From contig NZ_LN811350.1 in NCBI RefSeq assembly GCF_001006805.1, positions 761,190 through 825,189 of the forward strand: a stretch of DNA of 64,000 nucleotides, in the 5' to 3' direction. The stretch is from Microvirga massiliensis. Its GTDB lineage: Bacteria; Pseudomonadota; Alphaproteobacteria; Rhizobiales; Beijerinckiaceae. Under the pieces are notes generated by a model. That model was not told the DNA's origin. It searched no databases and worked only from the letters and a program-made list of their open reading frames with translations. Every line of letters begins with the position of its first letter. The first letter of the stretch is position 1. Below, one piece after another: positions 33,065 through 42,645 of this stretch. A program made the translations under genes and the position numbers.

Positions 33065-35122
33065 ATGGCGAGGCGCGCGCAGAAATCGCCGAGGCAAGGC
33101 TCGCGTGCGGGCAAGTCCACGAAGCAGGACAAGACGCCGCGAACGACGGCCGAGGCGCACGTCATCGACCAGCCGGTGAATCAGAGGATTCCCACGGATG
33201 CGATCGGGCGCTCGGTGGGAGAAGGGAAGTCGATCCGGATCAGCAACCGCGCCTTCGCGGCACGGCCCTCCAGGATCGGCAAGCACAGGCTCGACATCCT
33301 GCCGGACATGCCGGACATCCGCGATCGCCTCTATCAGCCGCACCTGCGCGCGCTGGAGCCAGGCATCTATCCGCGCATCGCGTTTCCGGTGCGCAATCAG
33401 GGTGAGGATTCGAGCTGCACGGGATATTCCCTGGCCCATGTCGTCGATTTTCTGCTTTCTCGCGAGATCAGCGCCGATTCTCCGCGACGCGTGAGCGCGC
33501 GCATGCTCTACGAGATGGCAAAGCGCAACGACGAATGGTCCGGCAGCGCCTATGAGGGATCGAGTATCAGGGGCGCCATCAAGGGTTTCTTTCGCAATGG
33601 CGTCTGCAGCGAGGAAACCGCCCCGGATGCGCCGGGCGTGACGCACTGGGCGCTGACCTATGCCATGGCGAAAGAAGCGCGCGAAACACGGCTCGGCGCC
33701 TATTTTCGCCTGGAGCCCGACCTCAGCGATTATCATGCCGCGCTCAACGAAATCGGCATCATCTATGCGTCGGCCCAGATTCATTCGAACTGGGAGTCTC
33801 CGAAGGACGGGCGTATCGAGCCGGGCGGCGAACCGGCGGGCGGCCATGCCTTCGCGATCGTCGGATATGACGACAAGGGCTTCTGGATCCTGAATTCCTG
33901 GGGACCCACCTGGGGTGCGAACGGCGTCGCGCATTGGTCCTACGGCGACTGGGCCGCGACGGTCATGGATGCCTGGGTCCTGCAGCTCGGCGTTCGTGCC
34001 CCTGACGCCTTCGGAGCGGTTCCACGCGCGACGCCGTCGAGCGCCACGGGCCTGTTCGGCTTCCGCGAACCCAACCGCGGCGACATCATCGGGCATTTCG
34101 TCAACATCGATGACGGCCGCCTTGTCACCGACGGCAAATACGGGTCGCCCAATCCGCTCGAAATGCAGGAGACCGTGCAACGTATCACCCTGCCGGACGC
34201 CAACGACGGCAAGGGGTACGACCATCTCGTGATCTATTCGCATGGCGGACTCAACACGCTCGGCGCCGAAGCCGAACGGATCGCGACCTGGAAGCGGAAC
34301 GACATTTTCGGGCGCAACCGCCTCTACAATTTCCACCTCATGTGGGGCTCCGGTTTCATCGACGAGGTCTTCGGCCAATTGTCCGAATCCCCTGTGGTCG
34401 GTCGCGCCGGCGGGCGCCTCACGGATTGGCTGTTCGAAGCCGGCTTCGGCCGCGAAATCGGCTCCTATGCGTGGCGGAACATGAAGCAGGACGCGCAGGC
34501 CGCCTTCGGGGGGCAACCGGATTATGATGGGGGCTTTCGTGGCTTGATGCCGCTGTTCGACGGACTCGACCGGGCGGCGAAGCGGCCGAAGCTGCATCTC
34601 GTCGGACACAGCGCAGGCGCCGTCGTGCTTGGCCGCCTGCTGTCAGCGCTCGGCCGGTTCAAGATTCGCGAGCTCGACCTCGGCAGCATCCATCTGATGG
34701 CGCCGGCCTGCACGGTGGATTTCTTCAAGGAGCACTATGGCCCTTATCTCACGGGACGAGGCGCGATGAAGCTGCAGGACAAGATCTATCTCTACAACCT
34801 GACCGATGAACTCGAGGAAGCCGATACCGTATCGGCCAATATTCCTGTGTTGCCGACCTACAGCCGCTCGCTCCTCTATCTCGTGTCGCGTGCTTACGAG
34901 GATGTGCCCGGTACTCCTCTTGCGGGAATGCAGATTTATGCAGACAAGATGCCGTCCGGCGCGAAGATCGACATCGCCTATTCCGGCCCGCGGAGTGGCA
35001 CTGCGTCGCGAACCCATGGCGGCTTCGACAACGACCCCGTGACGCTCACGACGATCATGTCGCGCATTCTCGGCAGGAGGGTGCCGTTGCCGCCGACAGC
35101 CGACGAGCTGACCGGATATTGA
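33065..35122 (+). CDS. Papain-like (C1) peptidase fused to alpha/beta hydrolase
   Basis: This is a 685-residue protein. After a basic disordered start of about 70 residues, a C1 peptidase domain spans about 75-315: the catalytic Cys in VRNQGEDSSCTGYSLAHVVD, the His in GGEPAGGHAFAIVGYDDKGF and the Asn in WILNSWGPTWGANG. A second domain, about 380-640, is an alpha/beta hydrolase with HLVGHSAGAVVLGRLLSALG as nucleophile elbow and YDHLVIYSHGGLNTLG as oxyanion region. No signal peptide is seen, so it is probably cytoplasmic. Both active sites look intact. The substrates are unknown. The gene is not in an obvious operon. Confidence 0.88.
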   Translation: MARRAQKSPRQGSRAGKSTKQDKTPRTTAEAHVIDQPVNQRIPTDAIGRSVGEGKSIRISNRAFAARPSRIGKHRLDILPDMPDIRDRLYQPHLRALEPGIYPRIAFPVRNQGEDSSCTGYSLAHVVDFLLSREISADSPRRVSARMLYEMAKRNDEWSGSAYEGSSIRGAIKGFFRNGVCSEETAPDAPGVTHWALTYAMAKEARETRLGAYFRLEPDLSDYHAALNEIGIIYASAQIHSNWESPKDGRIEPGGEPAGGHAFAIVGYDDKGFWILNSWGPTWGANGVAHWSYGDWAATVMDAWVLQLGVRAPDAFGAVPRATPSSATGLFGFREPNRGDIIGHFVNIDDGRLVTDGKYGSPNPLEMQETVQRITLPDANDGKGYDHLVIYSHGGLNTLGAEAERIATWKRNDIFGRNRLYNFHLMWGSGFIDEVFGQLSESPVVGRAGGRLTDWLFEAGFGREIGSYAWRNMKQDAQAAFGGQPDYDGGFRGLMPLFDGLDRAAKRPKLHLVGHSAGAVVLGRLLSALGRFKIRELDLGSIHLMAPACTVDFFKEHYGPYLTGRGAMKLQDKIYLYNLTDELEEADTVSANIPVLPTYSRSLLYLVSRAYEDVPGTPLAGMQIYADKMPSGAKIDIAYSGPRSGTASRTHGGFDNDPVTLTTIMSRILGRRVPLPPTADELTGY

Positions 35123-35215
35123 GAGATCGCTCGCCGGCATTGATATTTCGCAAGGCAACACCCGAAATCTGTGGCATGCTTGGCCTTGGCGAAACGCAAG
35201 GCCTGCGAGGCAGCC

Positions 35216-35506
35216 ATGAGGTGCGAAGCCATTGGTACCGTGCTGGCCGGTTTCCTGCTCCTCGCGAGCGCGCATCCGGCGGCGGCCTGCTACGACCACT
35301 TCGCGGGAGGCGTGCCGACGATCGGCATCGCAGAAACTAATCTTGACGAATGCTCGCCCTTCTGGAAGCCGCGGGTGATGATCTACACCGATCGCGCACC
35401 AGCGCGGCAAGCGCCGATAGTCGCTCCATCGAAGGAGCCGGGATGTCCGACACGAACCTTCGAGCTCGGCGTACACAAGGTCACAGTATTTCGCTGCCAA
35501 GGTTGA
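35216..35506 (+). CDS. Small secreted cysteine-containing protein
   Basis: The 96-residue protein has a signal peptide (IGTVLAGFLLLASAHPAAAC) and a mature part with four cysteines, the last in FRCQG at the C-terminus. The start at 35216 is supported by GAGGCAG and by the position of the hydrophobic core; the longer frame adds only basic residues. No family is recognised. It lies 94 bases after the peptidase-hydrolase gene on the same strand and could be cotranscribed, but nothing links them in function. Confidence 0.65.
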   Translation: MRCEAIGTVLAGFLLLASAHPAAACYDHFAGGVPTIGIAETNLDECSPFWKPRVMIYTDRAPARQAPIVAPSKEPGCPTRTFELGVHKVTVFRCQG

Positions 35507-35766
35507 GGGCGTGTTGTTCCGTCCTTTCGAGCTGGAGGGGAGGCTATCCATTCTGAGGCGGTGACCTGGATCGCTTCGCTGTGCTCGCGATGACAAGGAG
35601 GGCATGAGAGTGGGTGAAGCCCAGTCACTCGCCGATTACATCGACGCGTATCCGATGAACGAAGCTGTATTCGTCCGGTCACACGACGGTCGTTCGGAAC
35701 AGAACTCCACCGGAACCAAGTCATGGCCGGCTCGTTCGACCGCTATCGGACGAAGAGGAGCCCGAG

Positions 35767-36453
35767 ATGGCGGAATATCGCGGAATGGATGAGCGCGACA
35801 GCGTCCTGGCCGATATCCTGAAAGGCGCCGTAGCCGGCGGGATTGCCGTCTGGGTCATGGAGCAGGTCGACTGGTACATGTACAACCACGAAGCCACCGA
35901 AGCGCGGCGGCGCACGCAGCGTGTCCGCCCCGGCGGACTGGATCCTGCCCACGTCATGGCGAACAGGGGCGCGCATGCCGTCGGCACCGAGCTGTCGCCC
36001 CCTCAGCCGCATCCGGCAGGCATTGCCATGCACTACATATTCGGCATCGCGCCGGGTGCTCTTTATGGCGCCCTGCAGGATCGCGTTCCGGGACTCGGCG
36101 TCGGGCGTGGCGCTCTCTTCGGCTTGGGCATGTTCCTGATGCAGGACGAATTCGCCAATGCCGCAAGTGGCCTTTCCGCACGTCCGAGCCAGTATCCCTG
36201 GCAGGCTCATGCGCGGGGCCTTGTCGCCCATCTTATCTATGGCGTCGTGACCGACACGCTGCTGCGGATTCTCAAGGGACCAGGACGCCTGACGAAATAC
36301 GCGCCCGAGGAGCGTGCCCAGTTCCGGCGCAGCCGCAGCGCCTCGACGGCGGCTTATGCCGGAGACTGGCGTCTGGACGATGATTACCAGCGAACTGTGC
36401 CGCCGCGATCACCCGTCGTCGAGACCGCAAGAATGGACCATCTCGCCCGCTGA
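35767..36453 (+). CDS. Multi-pass membrane protein, YagU/DUF1440-like
   Basis: The 228-residue protein shows about four hydrophobic segments: ILKGAVAGGIAVWVMEQVDW, AMHYIFGIAPGALYGALQD, GRGALFGLGMFLMQDEF and ARGLVAHLIYGVVTDTLLRI. The glycine spacing resembles the YagU (DUF1440) group of inner membrane proteins linked to acid resistance in E. coli. I rate that match as tentative. A polar 60-residue tail follows the last helix. GAGGAGCCCGAG precedes the ATG. A PEBP-family gene starts 28 bases downstream, so the pair is likely cotranscribed. Confidence 0.7.
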   Translation: MAEYRGMDERDSVLADILKGAVAGGIAVWVMEQVDWYMYNHEATEARRRTQRVRPGGLDPAHVMANRGAHAVGTELSPPQPHPAGIAMHYIFGIAPGALYGALQDRVPGLGVGRGALFGLGMFLMQDEFANAASGLSARPSQYPWQAHARGLVAHLIYGVVTDTLLRILKGPGRLTKYAPEERAQFRRSRSASTAAYAGDWRLDDDYQRTVPPRSPVVETARMDHLAR

Positions 36454-36481
36454 ATGCGGCGATTCCCGGCAGGAGGAACCA

Positions 36482-36946
36482 ATGGTTTTCTCACTGAGCA
36501 GCCCTGCCTTCCCGAACGGCCAGCCGATCCCTCCCAAATACAGCCGGCTCGGCGGCAATGCCTCGCCGTCTCTGGATTGGCGTGATGCGCCGCCGGAGAC
36601 GAGAAGCTACGCACTGATCGTCGAGGATCCGGATGCGCCGCGAGGCACCTTCCGTCACTGGGCGATCTACGACATTCCGGCAGATCGGACGCAACTCGAC
36701 GAGAATGCCGGCTCCGGCGCGGAAGCCTCAGGTCTGAAGCACGGCGTCAACGATTTCGGCAACCACCGCTACGACGGTCCGCAGCCTCCGGAGGGACATG
36801 GCCCGCACCACTATCACTTCAAGCTTGCGGCGCTAAACGTCGAACATCTCGATGTCCCGAAAGGGTCCAAGGTGCTGGAGATCTGGCAGGCCGCACGACC
36901 GCACATCATCGCCGAGGCGGAGACGGTCGGGACCTTCGAGCGCTGA
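36482..36946 (+). CDS. YbhB/YbcL-type PEBP (Raf kinase inhibitor-like) protein
   Basis: The 154-residue protein has the PEBP fold signatures: SYALIVEDPDAPRGTFRHWA (the anion-binding pocket, with DPDAP), a central FGNHRYDGPQPPEGHGPHHY, and HFKLAALNVE. No signal peptide is present, so it should be cytoplasmic. Bacterial members such as YbhB bind small anions, but no physiological role is proven. AGGAGGAACC before the ATG is a near-perfect ribosome site. It follows the YagU-like gene closely. Confidence 0.92.
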   Translation: MVFSLSSPAFPNGQPIPPKYSRLGGNASPSLDWRDAPPETRSYALIVEDPDAPRGTFRHWAIYDIPADRTQLDENAGSGAEASGLKHGVNDFGNHRYDGPQPPEGHGPHHYHFKLAALNVEHLDVPKGSKVLEIWQAARPHIIAEAETVGTFER

Positions 36947-37030
36947 CATGCTGCAGGTCATGTGTGACGTGAGGGAGTGCGTTTCTATCGAGCGCAGTGT
37001 TGCACTACGCTTGTGAACGTGGCGCTCCCA

Positions 37031-37150
37031 TCTTCACCTGGCTTGCGCAACGGACTTCTCCCATCGAAGGGCCAGGTGAAGACGGCGCGACCTACACATC
37101 ACCTCGCCCTTATGGGAGAGGTCGGCTGCGAAGCAGCCGGGTGAGGGGTG
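37031..37150. repeat. Repeat family B copy
   Basis: The element contains TCTTCACCTGGCTTGCGCAA, CTTCTCCCATCGAAGGGCCA and the closing GGTCGGCTGCGAAGCAGCCG with GGTGAGGGGT. It has diverged more on the left. It lies in a 618-base gene-free gap (36947-37564) that otherwise holds an AT-richer stretch near 37310-37430 and no credible gene. Confidence 0.7.
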
Positions 37151-37564
37151 TTGGCTCTACATCGAAATGCAAGCACCTGCCTGAGTTTCTGCAGAATACT
37201 GGGTCATAGCGCGACACTTCCGGTCCTGCACTGGCGCGGCTTGGATTCGCTCCTCGCGAGCGCCATAGCGGAGAGCGTCCAACCGGGCTTGTATCGAGTG
37301 CCTTTCATGGCGTCGGCCAAGGTAATCTTTGTCACAGATGATGTTGGTGTTTATGCCCTGCTTTGCTTGTACTGCGAAACCGATGTTGCTGATTTTCGGC
37401 AAGTAAGGTCAAGCTATATCAATAGTGTAGCTCGACGAGTCTTCTGTGCTGTTCTCGTTGCCGTGCGGCGAAGGGTCGGAGAACAATATTTTGGGGCGCG
37501 TTTAGGCTCTGTGTGGCCTGCGCGTGGCCGGCCGAATATTCCGTAGAGCAATGGAGAGAAAACT

Positions 37565-37984
37565 ATGAAGTTCCTTGCCGTCTTTGCTGGCGCCGGTCTC
37601 ATGGCGCTCGGCACCGTGGGGGCTGCCGGAGCGCAGCCGCTGTCCGGAACACCAAATTCGCCCTTCCCCTACGCTGCGCCTCACGAGATTCAGATGATCA
37701 ATGGTCGGGCTTGCCGGACGGTGTACGACTACCGGACCCAGTCACGGGTACCTGTGGCATGTGTAGAGCCTGTGACCACAGCCAGCATCATGCATATGCA
37801 TCCCAGCCGCCGCATGATGGCTGTGGAGACGACTGGATCTGTTGGAACCGCGAAGTCCGGAACGCCAAACTCACCGTTCCCCTACGCTGCTCCACATGAG
37901 GTTCAGACGATCAGCGGCCGGACCTGCCGGACCGTGTACGACTACCGGACCCAGTCCCGTGTGCTCGTGGAATGCGTGCAGTAA
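37565..37984 (+). CDS. Secreted protein with two tandem 40-residue repeats
   Basis: The 139-residue protein has a signal peptide (FLAVFAGAGLMALGTVGAAG) and then two near-identical units. Each starts SGTPNSPFPYAAPHE and continues with NGRACRTVYDYRTQSRVPV or SGRTCRTVYDYRTQSRVLV. A linker of about 35 residues (TTASIMHMHPSRRMMAVETT) lies between. Each unit has two cysteines, probably one disulfide per unit. I do not know the family. The repeats are also alike at DNA level, so the duplication is fairly recent or kept by conversion. A strong hairpin follows the stop. Confidence 0.75.
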   Translation: MKFLAVFAGAGLMALGTVGAAGAQPLSGTPNSPFPYAAPHEIQMINGRACRTVYDYRTQSRVPVACVEPVTTASIMHMHPSRRMMAVETTGSVGTAKSGTPNSPFPYAAPHEVQTISGRTCRTVYDYRTQSRVLVECVQ

Positions 37985-38000
37985 CTTATCCGATCTGTCC

Positions 38001-38030
38001 AAGGGTGCGGGTTCTTGGACCCGCACCCTT
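38001..38030 (+). terminator. Strong hairpin after the repeat protein gene
   Basis: A perfect 12-bp stem, AAGGGTGCGGGT with ACCCGCACCCTT, and a 6-base loop lie 17 bases after the stop codon. There is no T-run, so termination would be weak or factor-assisted. The remaining 38031-38454 stretch shows no credible gene. Confidence 0.6.
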
Positions 38031-38454
38031 GGAAGTGCGTCGCCTTGATCCTGGTCTGAGCCGACCTGATGGTCGGGCCAAAGGTCCTGCACATCCGAAA
38101 CTGTGGCGACGCTCGATCCAGCCAAGCTGATTTCCAGAGCGCAATGGAACTGCCGGAGAGCCTTAAGGGTGATGGACTCATCATAGCGCAGTGATTGCGG
38201 CACCCGAGGAGGTTCGCCATGCCGGATGGCTCTGAAAATCGCCGCGATGGCTGTCTTGACCGCGTTTTGCACGCCAAGATGGCGGATGGAGCCGGGAGAT
38301 AGTGCAGAACACGGGCTGGCGTCTCACTGGGCGTCCCGTCATGGGTGGGGCAGGGGATAGACCTCTAAAATGCAAACCCCAGCCGACGCAGTTTCGGTCG
38401 AGTCCTCGCGCAATCCGTGCTAAGCTCTGCCACCTGTCGAGAGGGAGGGACTCG

Positions 38455-38826
38455 ATGCACCCGACTGACGACGTGGCCAAAGCCTATCTGGCGTGGGATG
38501 AATGCTTCAACAAAGGCGATGCAGCCGCTCTCGCTGGCACCTATCTCCCGGATGCCAAACTGCTCCCGCCGACCCATTCCGTCGTGTCCGGCACGGCGGA
38601 GATTGAGCGGTTCTTCGCCAGCCTGTTCCAAAGCGGAGTGACCAACCACAGACTCGACATGATCGAGACGGGTGGCGACGGCAGGTTCGTCTATGGTACT
38701 GCCCGCTGGAGCGCTGCCGGTGAGGGGACGGATGGCAGCCCGCAATCCTTGGGTGGTTTTGCGACTCATGTCTTTGAGCGTCAAGGCGACGGCTCGCTCA
38801 AGCTGAGGCTGCACACCTTCAACTGA
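38455..38826 (+). CDS. NTF2/SnoaL-like (DUF4440-type) protein
   Basis: The 123-residue protein has the NTF2-like cone fold pattern: VAKAYLAWDECFNKGDAAAL, AGTYLPDAKLLPPTHSVVSG and EIERFFASLFQSGVTNHRLD, then beta strands ending VFERQGDGSLKLRLHTFN. Such domains bind hydrophobic ligands or act as isomerases or lyases; some are only structural. No catalytic Asp/His pair can be assigned here. GAGGGAGGG precedes the ATG. The cyclase gene starts 32 bases later and may be cotranscribed. Confidence 0.8.
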   Translation: MHPTDDVAKAYLAWDECFNKGDAAALAGTYLPDAKLLPPTHSVVSGTAEIERFFASLFQSGVTNHRLDMIETGGDGRFVYGTARWSAAGEGTDGSPQSLGGFATHVFERQGDGSLKLRLHTFN

Positions 38827-38858
38827 TCCGGTCGAGGCGAAATCGCGGGTCGGACGTC

Positions 38859-41800
38859 ATGCAGGACGATGTTTCCGACGTCGTAAACTTGCTGCGGGAT
38901 CTGGGTCTGGAGCGCTATGCGCAAGCCTTCCTGGACGCGGAGATCACGCGTGACGTCCTGCCGGAACTGACCGAAGAGGATCTGCGCGAGCTGGGGCTTC
39001 CTCTCGGCCCGCGAAAGCTCGTCCTGAAGGCCGTCCAGGCGCTCACCGGACCGTCGAAGCCGCCACCGCTGCAGGCCGCGGCTCCATCGTCGGAGTCCAA
39101 GGATTCTGTCCCCCAGGCCGGTGCGGAGCGGCGGCAACTCACCGTGATGTTCGTCGATCTCGTCGGATCGACTGCTCTCTCCTCACAATTCGACCCCGAG
39201 GAGATGCGCGAGCTGATACGGGGCTATCAGCAGACGGTTGCCGCCGAGATTGCGCGCTTCGAGGGGCACATCGCCAAGTTCCTCGGCGATGGCGTGCTCG
39301 CTTATTTCGGCTGGCCCCGCGCGCATGAAGACGATGCGGAGCGCGCCGTCCGGGCTGGCCTGCGCGTCACCGAGATGGTCAAGACCCTCAAGACACCGGC
39401 GGGTGAGGCGCTCTCGGCTCGGATCGGAATCGCGACTGGACTGGTCGTCGTCGGGGATCTCGTAGGTGAGGGCGAAGCACGCGAACGGTCCGTCGTCGGC
39501 GAGACTCCGAATCTCGCTGCGCGACTGCAGGGGCTCGCCGAGCCTGGATGCATCGTGATCGCCGACGCGACGCGGCGCCTTTTGGGTGATCTCTTCGTGT
39601 ACCGGGATCTCGGCGAAATTCATGTGAAGGGATTTCGAGCACCGGTGCAGGCCTGGAGCATTGCCGGAGAAAGCGAGGCGGAGAGTCGGTTCGAGGCCCA
39701 TCACGGGCCATCCTGGACGGCCCTGGTGGGCAGGGATCAGGAACTCGCCCTGTTGCTCGATCGCTGGGAGAGGGCGAAGGAAGGCGAGGGGCAGGTCGTC
39801 CTGCTGGCGGGACAGCCCGGCATCGGGAAGTCCCGCCTCGTTCGCGCCCTGCGTGAGCATGTGGGCAGCGTTCCCCATTTTCCGCTCACCCACTTCTGCT
39901 CGCCCTATCATACGAACACGGCGCTCTACCCGGTCGTCGGCCTCATCGAGCGAGGCGCCGAGCTGCGCCGTGGAGATCCTCCGGAGCATCAGCTCGACCA
40001 GATCGAAGCCATGCTGGCGCTTGCTGTCGACGATGTTGGAGAAAGCACGCAATTGCTCGCCGATCTCCTCGCCATCCCGGCGAGCGGGCGCTATCCGCCC
40101 CTCGACCTGAGCCCGAATCTCAAGAAGGAGAAGACCTTTCAGGTTCTCCTCGAGCAGCTGGCAGGATTGGCGCGCAAGCGGCCGGTGCTCGCTGTCTACG
40201 AAGATGTGCACTGGAGCGACCCGACCACACTCGAATTGTTGGACCGGGCCGTCGAGTGGGTTCAGCGCCTGCCCGTGCTGGCGATCATCACCTTCCGGCC
40301 GGAATTCACGCCGCCCTGGGGCGGCTACGGTCACATCACGTCGCTATCGCTCAGCAGGCTCGGGCGCCGGGAAGGGGTCTCGATGATCGACTGGGTCACC
40401 CAGGGAAAGCGGCTCCCGAGGGAAGTGCTCGAGCAGATTCTTGCCAAGACCGATGGCGTACCTCTCTTCGTCGAGGAGTTGACCAAGGCGGTTCTCGAAT
40501 CCGGTCTGCTCAGGGAAGCCGGCGACCGTTTCGAACTTGCTGGTCCTCTCCCGTCTCTTGCGATCCCATCCACCTTGCAGGACTCGCTCATGGCGCGGCT
40601 CGATCGGCTCGCGCCGGTCAAGGAGGTGGCCCAGATCGCGGCCTGCATCGGACGCGAATTCAGACGTGACCTGCTCGAGGCCGTCGCATCACTCGACGAG
40701 GACGCACTCGACGACGCTCTCGACCGTCTGGTCGATGCGGAACTCATCTTTCGCAAGGGTGTGCCGCCGGATATTGGCTACAGCTTCAAGCATGCCCTCG
40801 TTCAGGACGTCGCCCGTGAGAGTCTCCTGAAGAGCAAGCGCCAGCAGGTCCATGCGCGCATCGCCGGCGTCCTGGAACTTCGCTCTCCCGAAACGATCCA
40901 GGCCGAACCGGAGACGCTGGCTTATCATTTGACGGAGGCCGGCCTGCCCGACAGGGCGGTTCCATACTGGCTCCGCGCAGGGAGAACCGCAGCCGAGCGT
41001 TCGGCGAACCTGGAGGCGATCAGTCATCTCTCGAAAGGTCTGGAAATCTTGAGCGCGCTTCCTGAGAGCTCCGATCGGGACCGACTGGAACTCGCGTTCC
41101 AGACGGCCATCGGTGGTCCGCTCATCGCGACATACGGATATGCGGCCCCGCAGACGGGCGCTGCGTACAGCAGGGCTCATGTCCTGTGCGACCAACTCGG
41201 CGACAACAGTGCATTGCTCGCGACCCTCAGCGGCGAGTTTATCTACCAGTTCGTGCGCGGTGATTACCGCACGATGGAAAGCCTCACGGAGGAGGCACGC
41301 TGCGCAGCCGAGCGCACCCGGGACGAGCCCCTCGCACTCGCGGCGCATCGACTCTGCGCCCTGACGGCAATGCATTCCGGAGCCTTTCTCAAGGCCCGGT
41401 CCGAGTTCGAGACGATCCTGAGCGTGTATGAGCCAACGCGGCATCGTCCCCCTCCGATCCACTATGTTCATGATCCGAAGGTCTCGGCCTTGGCCTATCT
41501 TGCGCCGGTTCTCTGGATTCTCGGCTATCCGGAGCAGGCGGGCCGCTTCAGCGAGGAAGCCTCCCGGTGCGCCGCGGAGTTGAACCAGACGAATCTTACG
41601 GCTCACGTCGGCGTCTATGGGAGAGCAGGTCTGGCCGAACTGCTCGACGACGTCGCAACTGTGCGCGCGAACGCCGACGCCATCATCGACCTCGCCGAGC
41701 AGCATAGTCTCAATTACTGGCGTTTGAGCGGCGTCATTCTCAACGGCTGGGCGATGGCCCGGGACGGCGTCGGCGAGGGAATCACGATCATGCGCGACGG

Positions 41801-42263
41801 CCTCGACAGCCGGGGCGCGCTCGGAGTGTCCTGGTACCAGGCCCGTTATCTGTGCCTGCTCGCGGAGCTTTATCTTCAGCGCGGTGAGGCCGCGGCCGGC
41901 CTGCAGGCCATCTCAGAAGCCAGGGAGCTCGCGACGCTCAATCACGAACACATGTGGGACGCGGAGTTCGGACGGTTGAACGGCGAGCTGCAATGGGTTG
42001 CCGGAGCATCAGCGAGTCACGTCGAAGCGCAACTGCGAAAGGCCCTGGCTCGAGCGCGCGATCAGAGCGCCCGATCATTCGAGCTTCGCGCCGCGCATAG
42101 CCTGGCGCGCCTGCTGCGTGAGCAGAATCGCATCCAGGAGGCACGCGAGCTTCTGGAGACAGTCTATCGCTCCTTTACGGAAGGCTTTGAGACACCGGAC
42201 CTCAGGCGTGCGAAAGGCCTGCTCGATGCACTCGGGAGTGTCGGGCGCCAGGCAGCACAGTGA
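38859..42263 (+). CDS. SAM-domain, class III adenylate cyclase, AAA ATPase and TPR protein
   Basis: This is a 1134-residue signalling protein. Residues 1-60 form a SAM-like domain (LLRDLGLERYAQAFLDAEIT). Residues 92-270 are a class III nucleotide cyclase with FVDLVGSTALSSQFD and KFLGDGVLAYFGWPRAHEDD, which carry the two metal aspartates, and RIGIATGLVVVGDLVG. A STAND-type ATPase follows, with VVLLAGQPGIGKSRLVRALR as Walker A and LAVYEDVHWSDPT as Walker B. The C-terminal 450 residues are TPR-like helices. It likely senses a ligand or partner and makes cAMP. No kinase or effector is next to it. Confidence 0.92.
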   Translation: MQDDVSDVVNLLRDLGLERYAQAFLDAEITRDVLPELTEEDLRELGLPLGPRKLVLKAVQALTGPSKPPPLQAAAPSSESKDSVPQAGAERRQLTVMFVDLVGSTALSSQFDPEEMRELIRGYQQTVAAEIARFEGHIAKFLGDGVLAYFGWPRAHEDDAERAVRAGLRVTEMVKTLKTPAGEALSARIGIATGLVVVGDLVGEGEARERSVVGETPNLAARLQGLAEPGCIVIADATRRLLGDLFVYRDLGEIHVKGFRAPVQAWSIAGESEAESRFEAHHGPSWTALVGRDQELALLLDRWERAKEGEGQVVLLAGQPGIGKSRLVRALREHVGSVPHFPLTHFCSPYHTNTALYPVVGLIERGAELRRGDPPEHQLDQIEAMLALAVDDVGESTQLLADLLAIPASGRYPPLDLSPNLKKEKTFQVLLEQLAGLARKRPVLAVYEDVHWSDPTTLELLDRAVEWVQRLPVLAIITFRPEFTPPWGGYGHITSLSLSRLGRREGVSMIDWVTQGKRLPREVLEQILAKTDGVPLFVEELTKAVLESGLLREAGDRFELAGPLPSLAIPSTLQDSLMARLDRLAPVKEVAQIAACIGREFRRDLLEAVASLDEDALDDALDRLVDAELIFRKGVPPDIGYSFKHALVQDVARESLLKSKRQQVHARIAGVLELRSPETIQAEPETLAYHLTEAGLPDRAVPYWLRAGRTAAERSANLEAISHLSKGLEILSALPESSDRDRLELAFQTAIGGPLIATYGYAAPQTGAAYSRAHVLCDQLGDNSALLATLSGEFIYQFVRGDYRTMESLTEEARCAAERTRDEPLALAAHRLCALTAMHSGAFLKARSEFETILSVYEPTRHRPPPIHYVHDPKVSALAYLAPVLWILGYPEQAGRFSEEASRCAAELNQTNLTAHVGVYGRAGLAELLDDVATVRANADAIIDLAEQHSLNYWRLSGVILNGWAMARDGVGEGITIMRDGLDSRGALGVSWYQARYLCLLAELYLQRGEAAAGLQAISEARELATLNHEHMWDAEFGRLNGELQWVAGASASHVEAQLRKALARARDQSARSFELRAAHSLARLLREQNRIQEARELLETVYRSFTEGFETPDLRRAKGLLDALGSVGRQAAQ

Positions 42264-42645
42264 CTGCGCACAGTTGTTGATTTGATCCTGACGTAGAGCA
42301 GGACAGCACCGCTGGACTGCTTCGCCCTCGGATCGCAGTGACGACGTGGAGTAACTGCCCTCGTTGTTATCGCGAGCGCAGCGAAGCGATCCAGTCTCGC
42401 GCCCGAAAATCCCAACCGAAAGCGACCGAGGCCGTAAAGTTTTGCGCTGTCGTTATCAGCATGACCAAGGTCGGCGGTGCTATGCGACCAACATGATCCT
42501 GCGCGAAGCTGCTTCCGCCACAGCGGATCTTCTGGATTCAATCGACAGCGTGCAGGTCCTCAACGAGAGCGTCGGCCAGATCAGCCGGCGCAGCGCTGAC
42601 GATCACTGACCGGCTTGGTCACGTGGAGCCGTCGGTCTTCACGGA
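42264..42645. other. Gene-free stretch with degenerate repeat A
   Basis: Fragments of family A appear at about 42320-42345 (GCTTCGCCCTCGGATCGCAG) and 42365-42402 (TATCGCGAGCGCAGCGAAGC). A possible 38-codon frame at 42493-42609 begins MILREAASATADLLDS but lacks a ribosome site, so it is not called. Confidence 0.5.

Noticed and set aside
28391..37150. CRISPR array from repeated blocks
   Set aside because: Copies are few, unequal in length, kilobases apart and lack regular spacers.
37871..38277. Minus-strand frames after the repeat-protein gene
   Set aside because: Two overlapping phases, no start signals, and no recognisable protein features.
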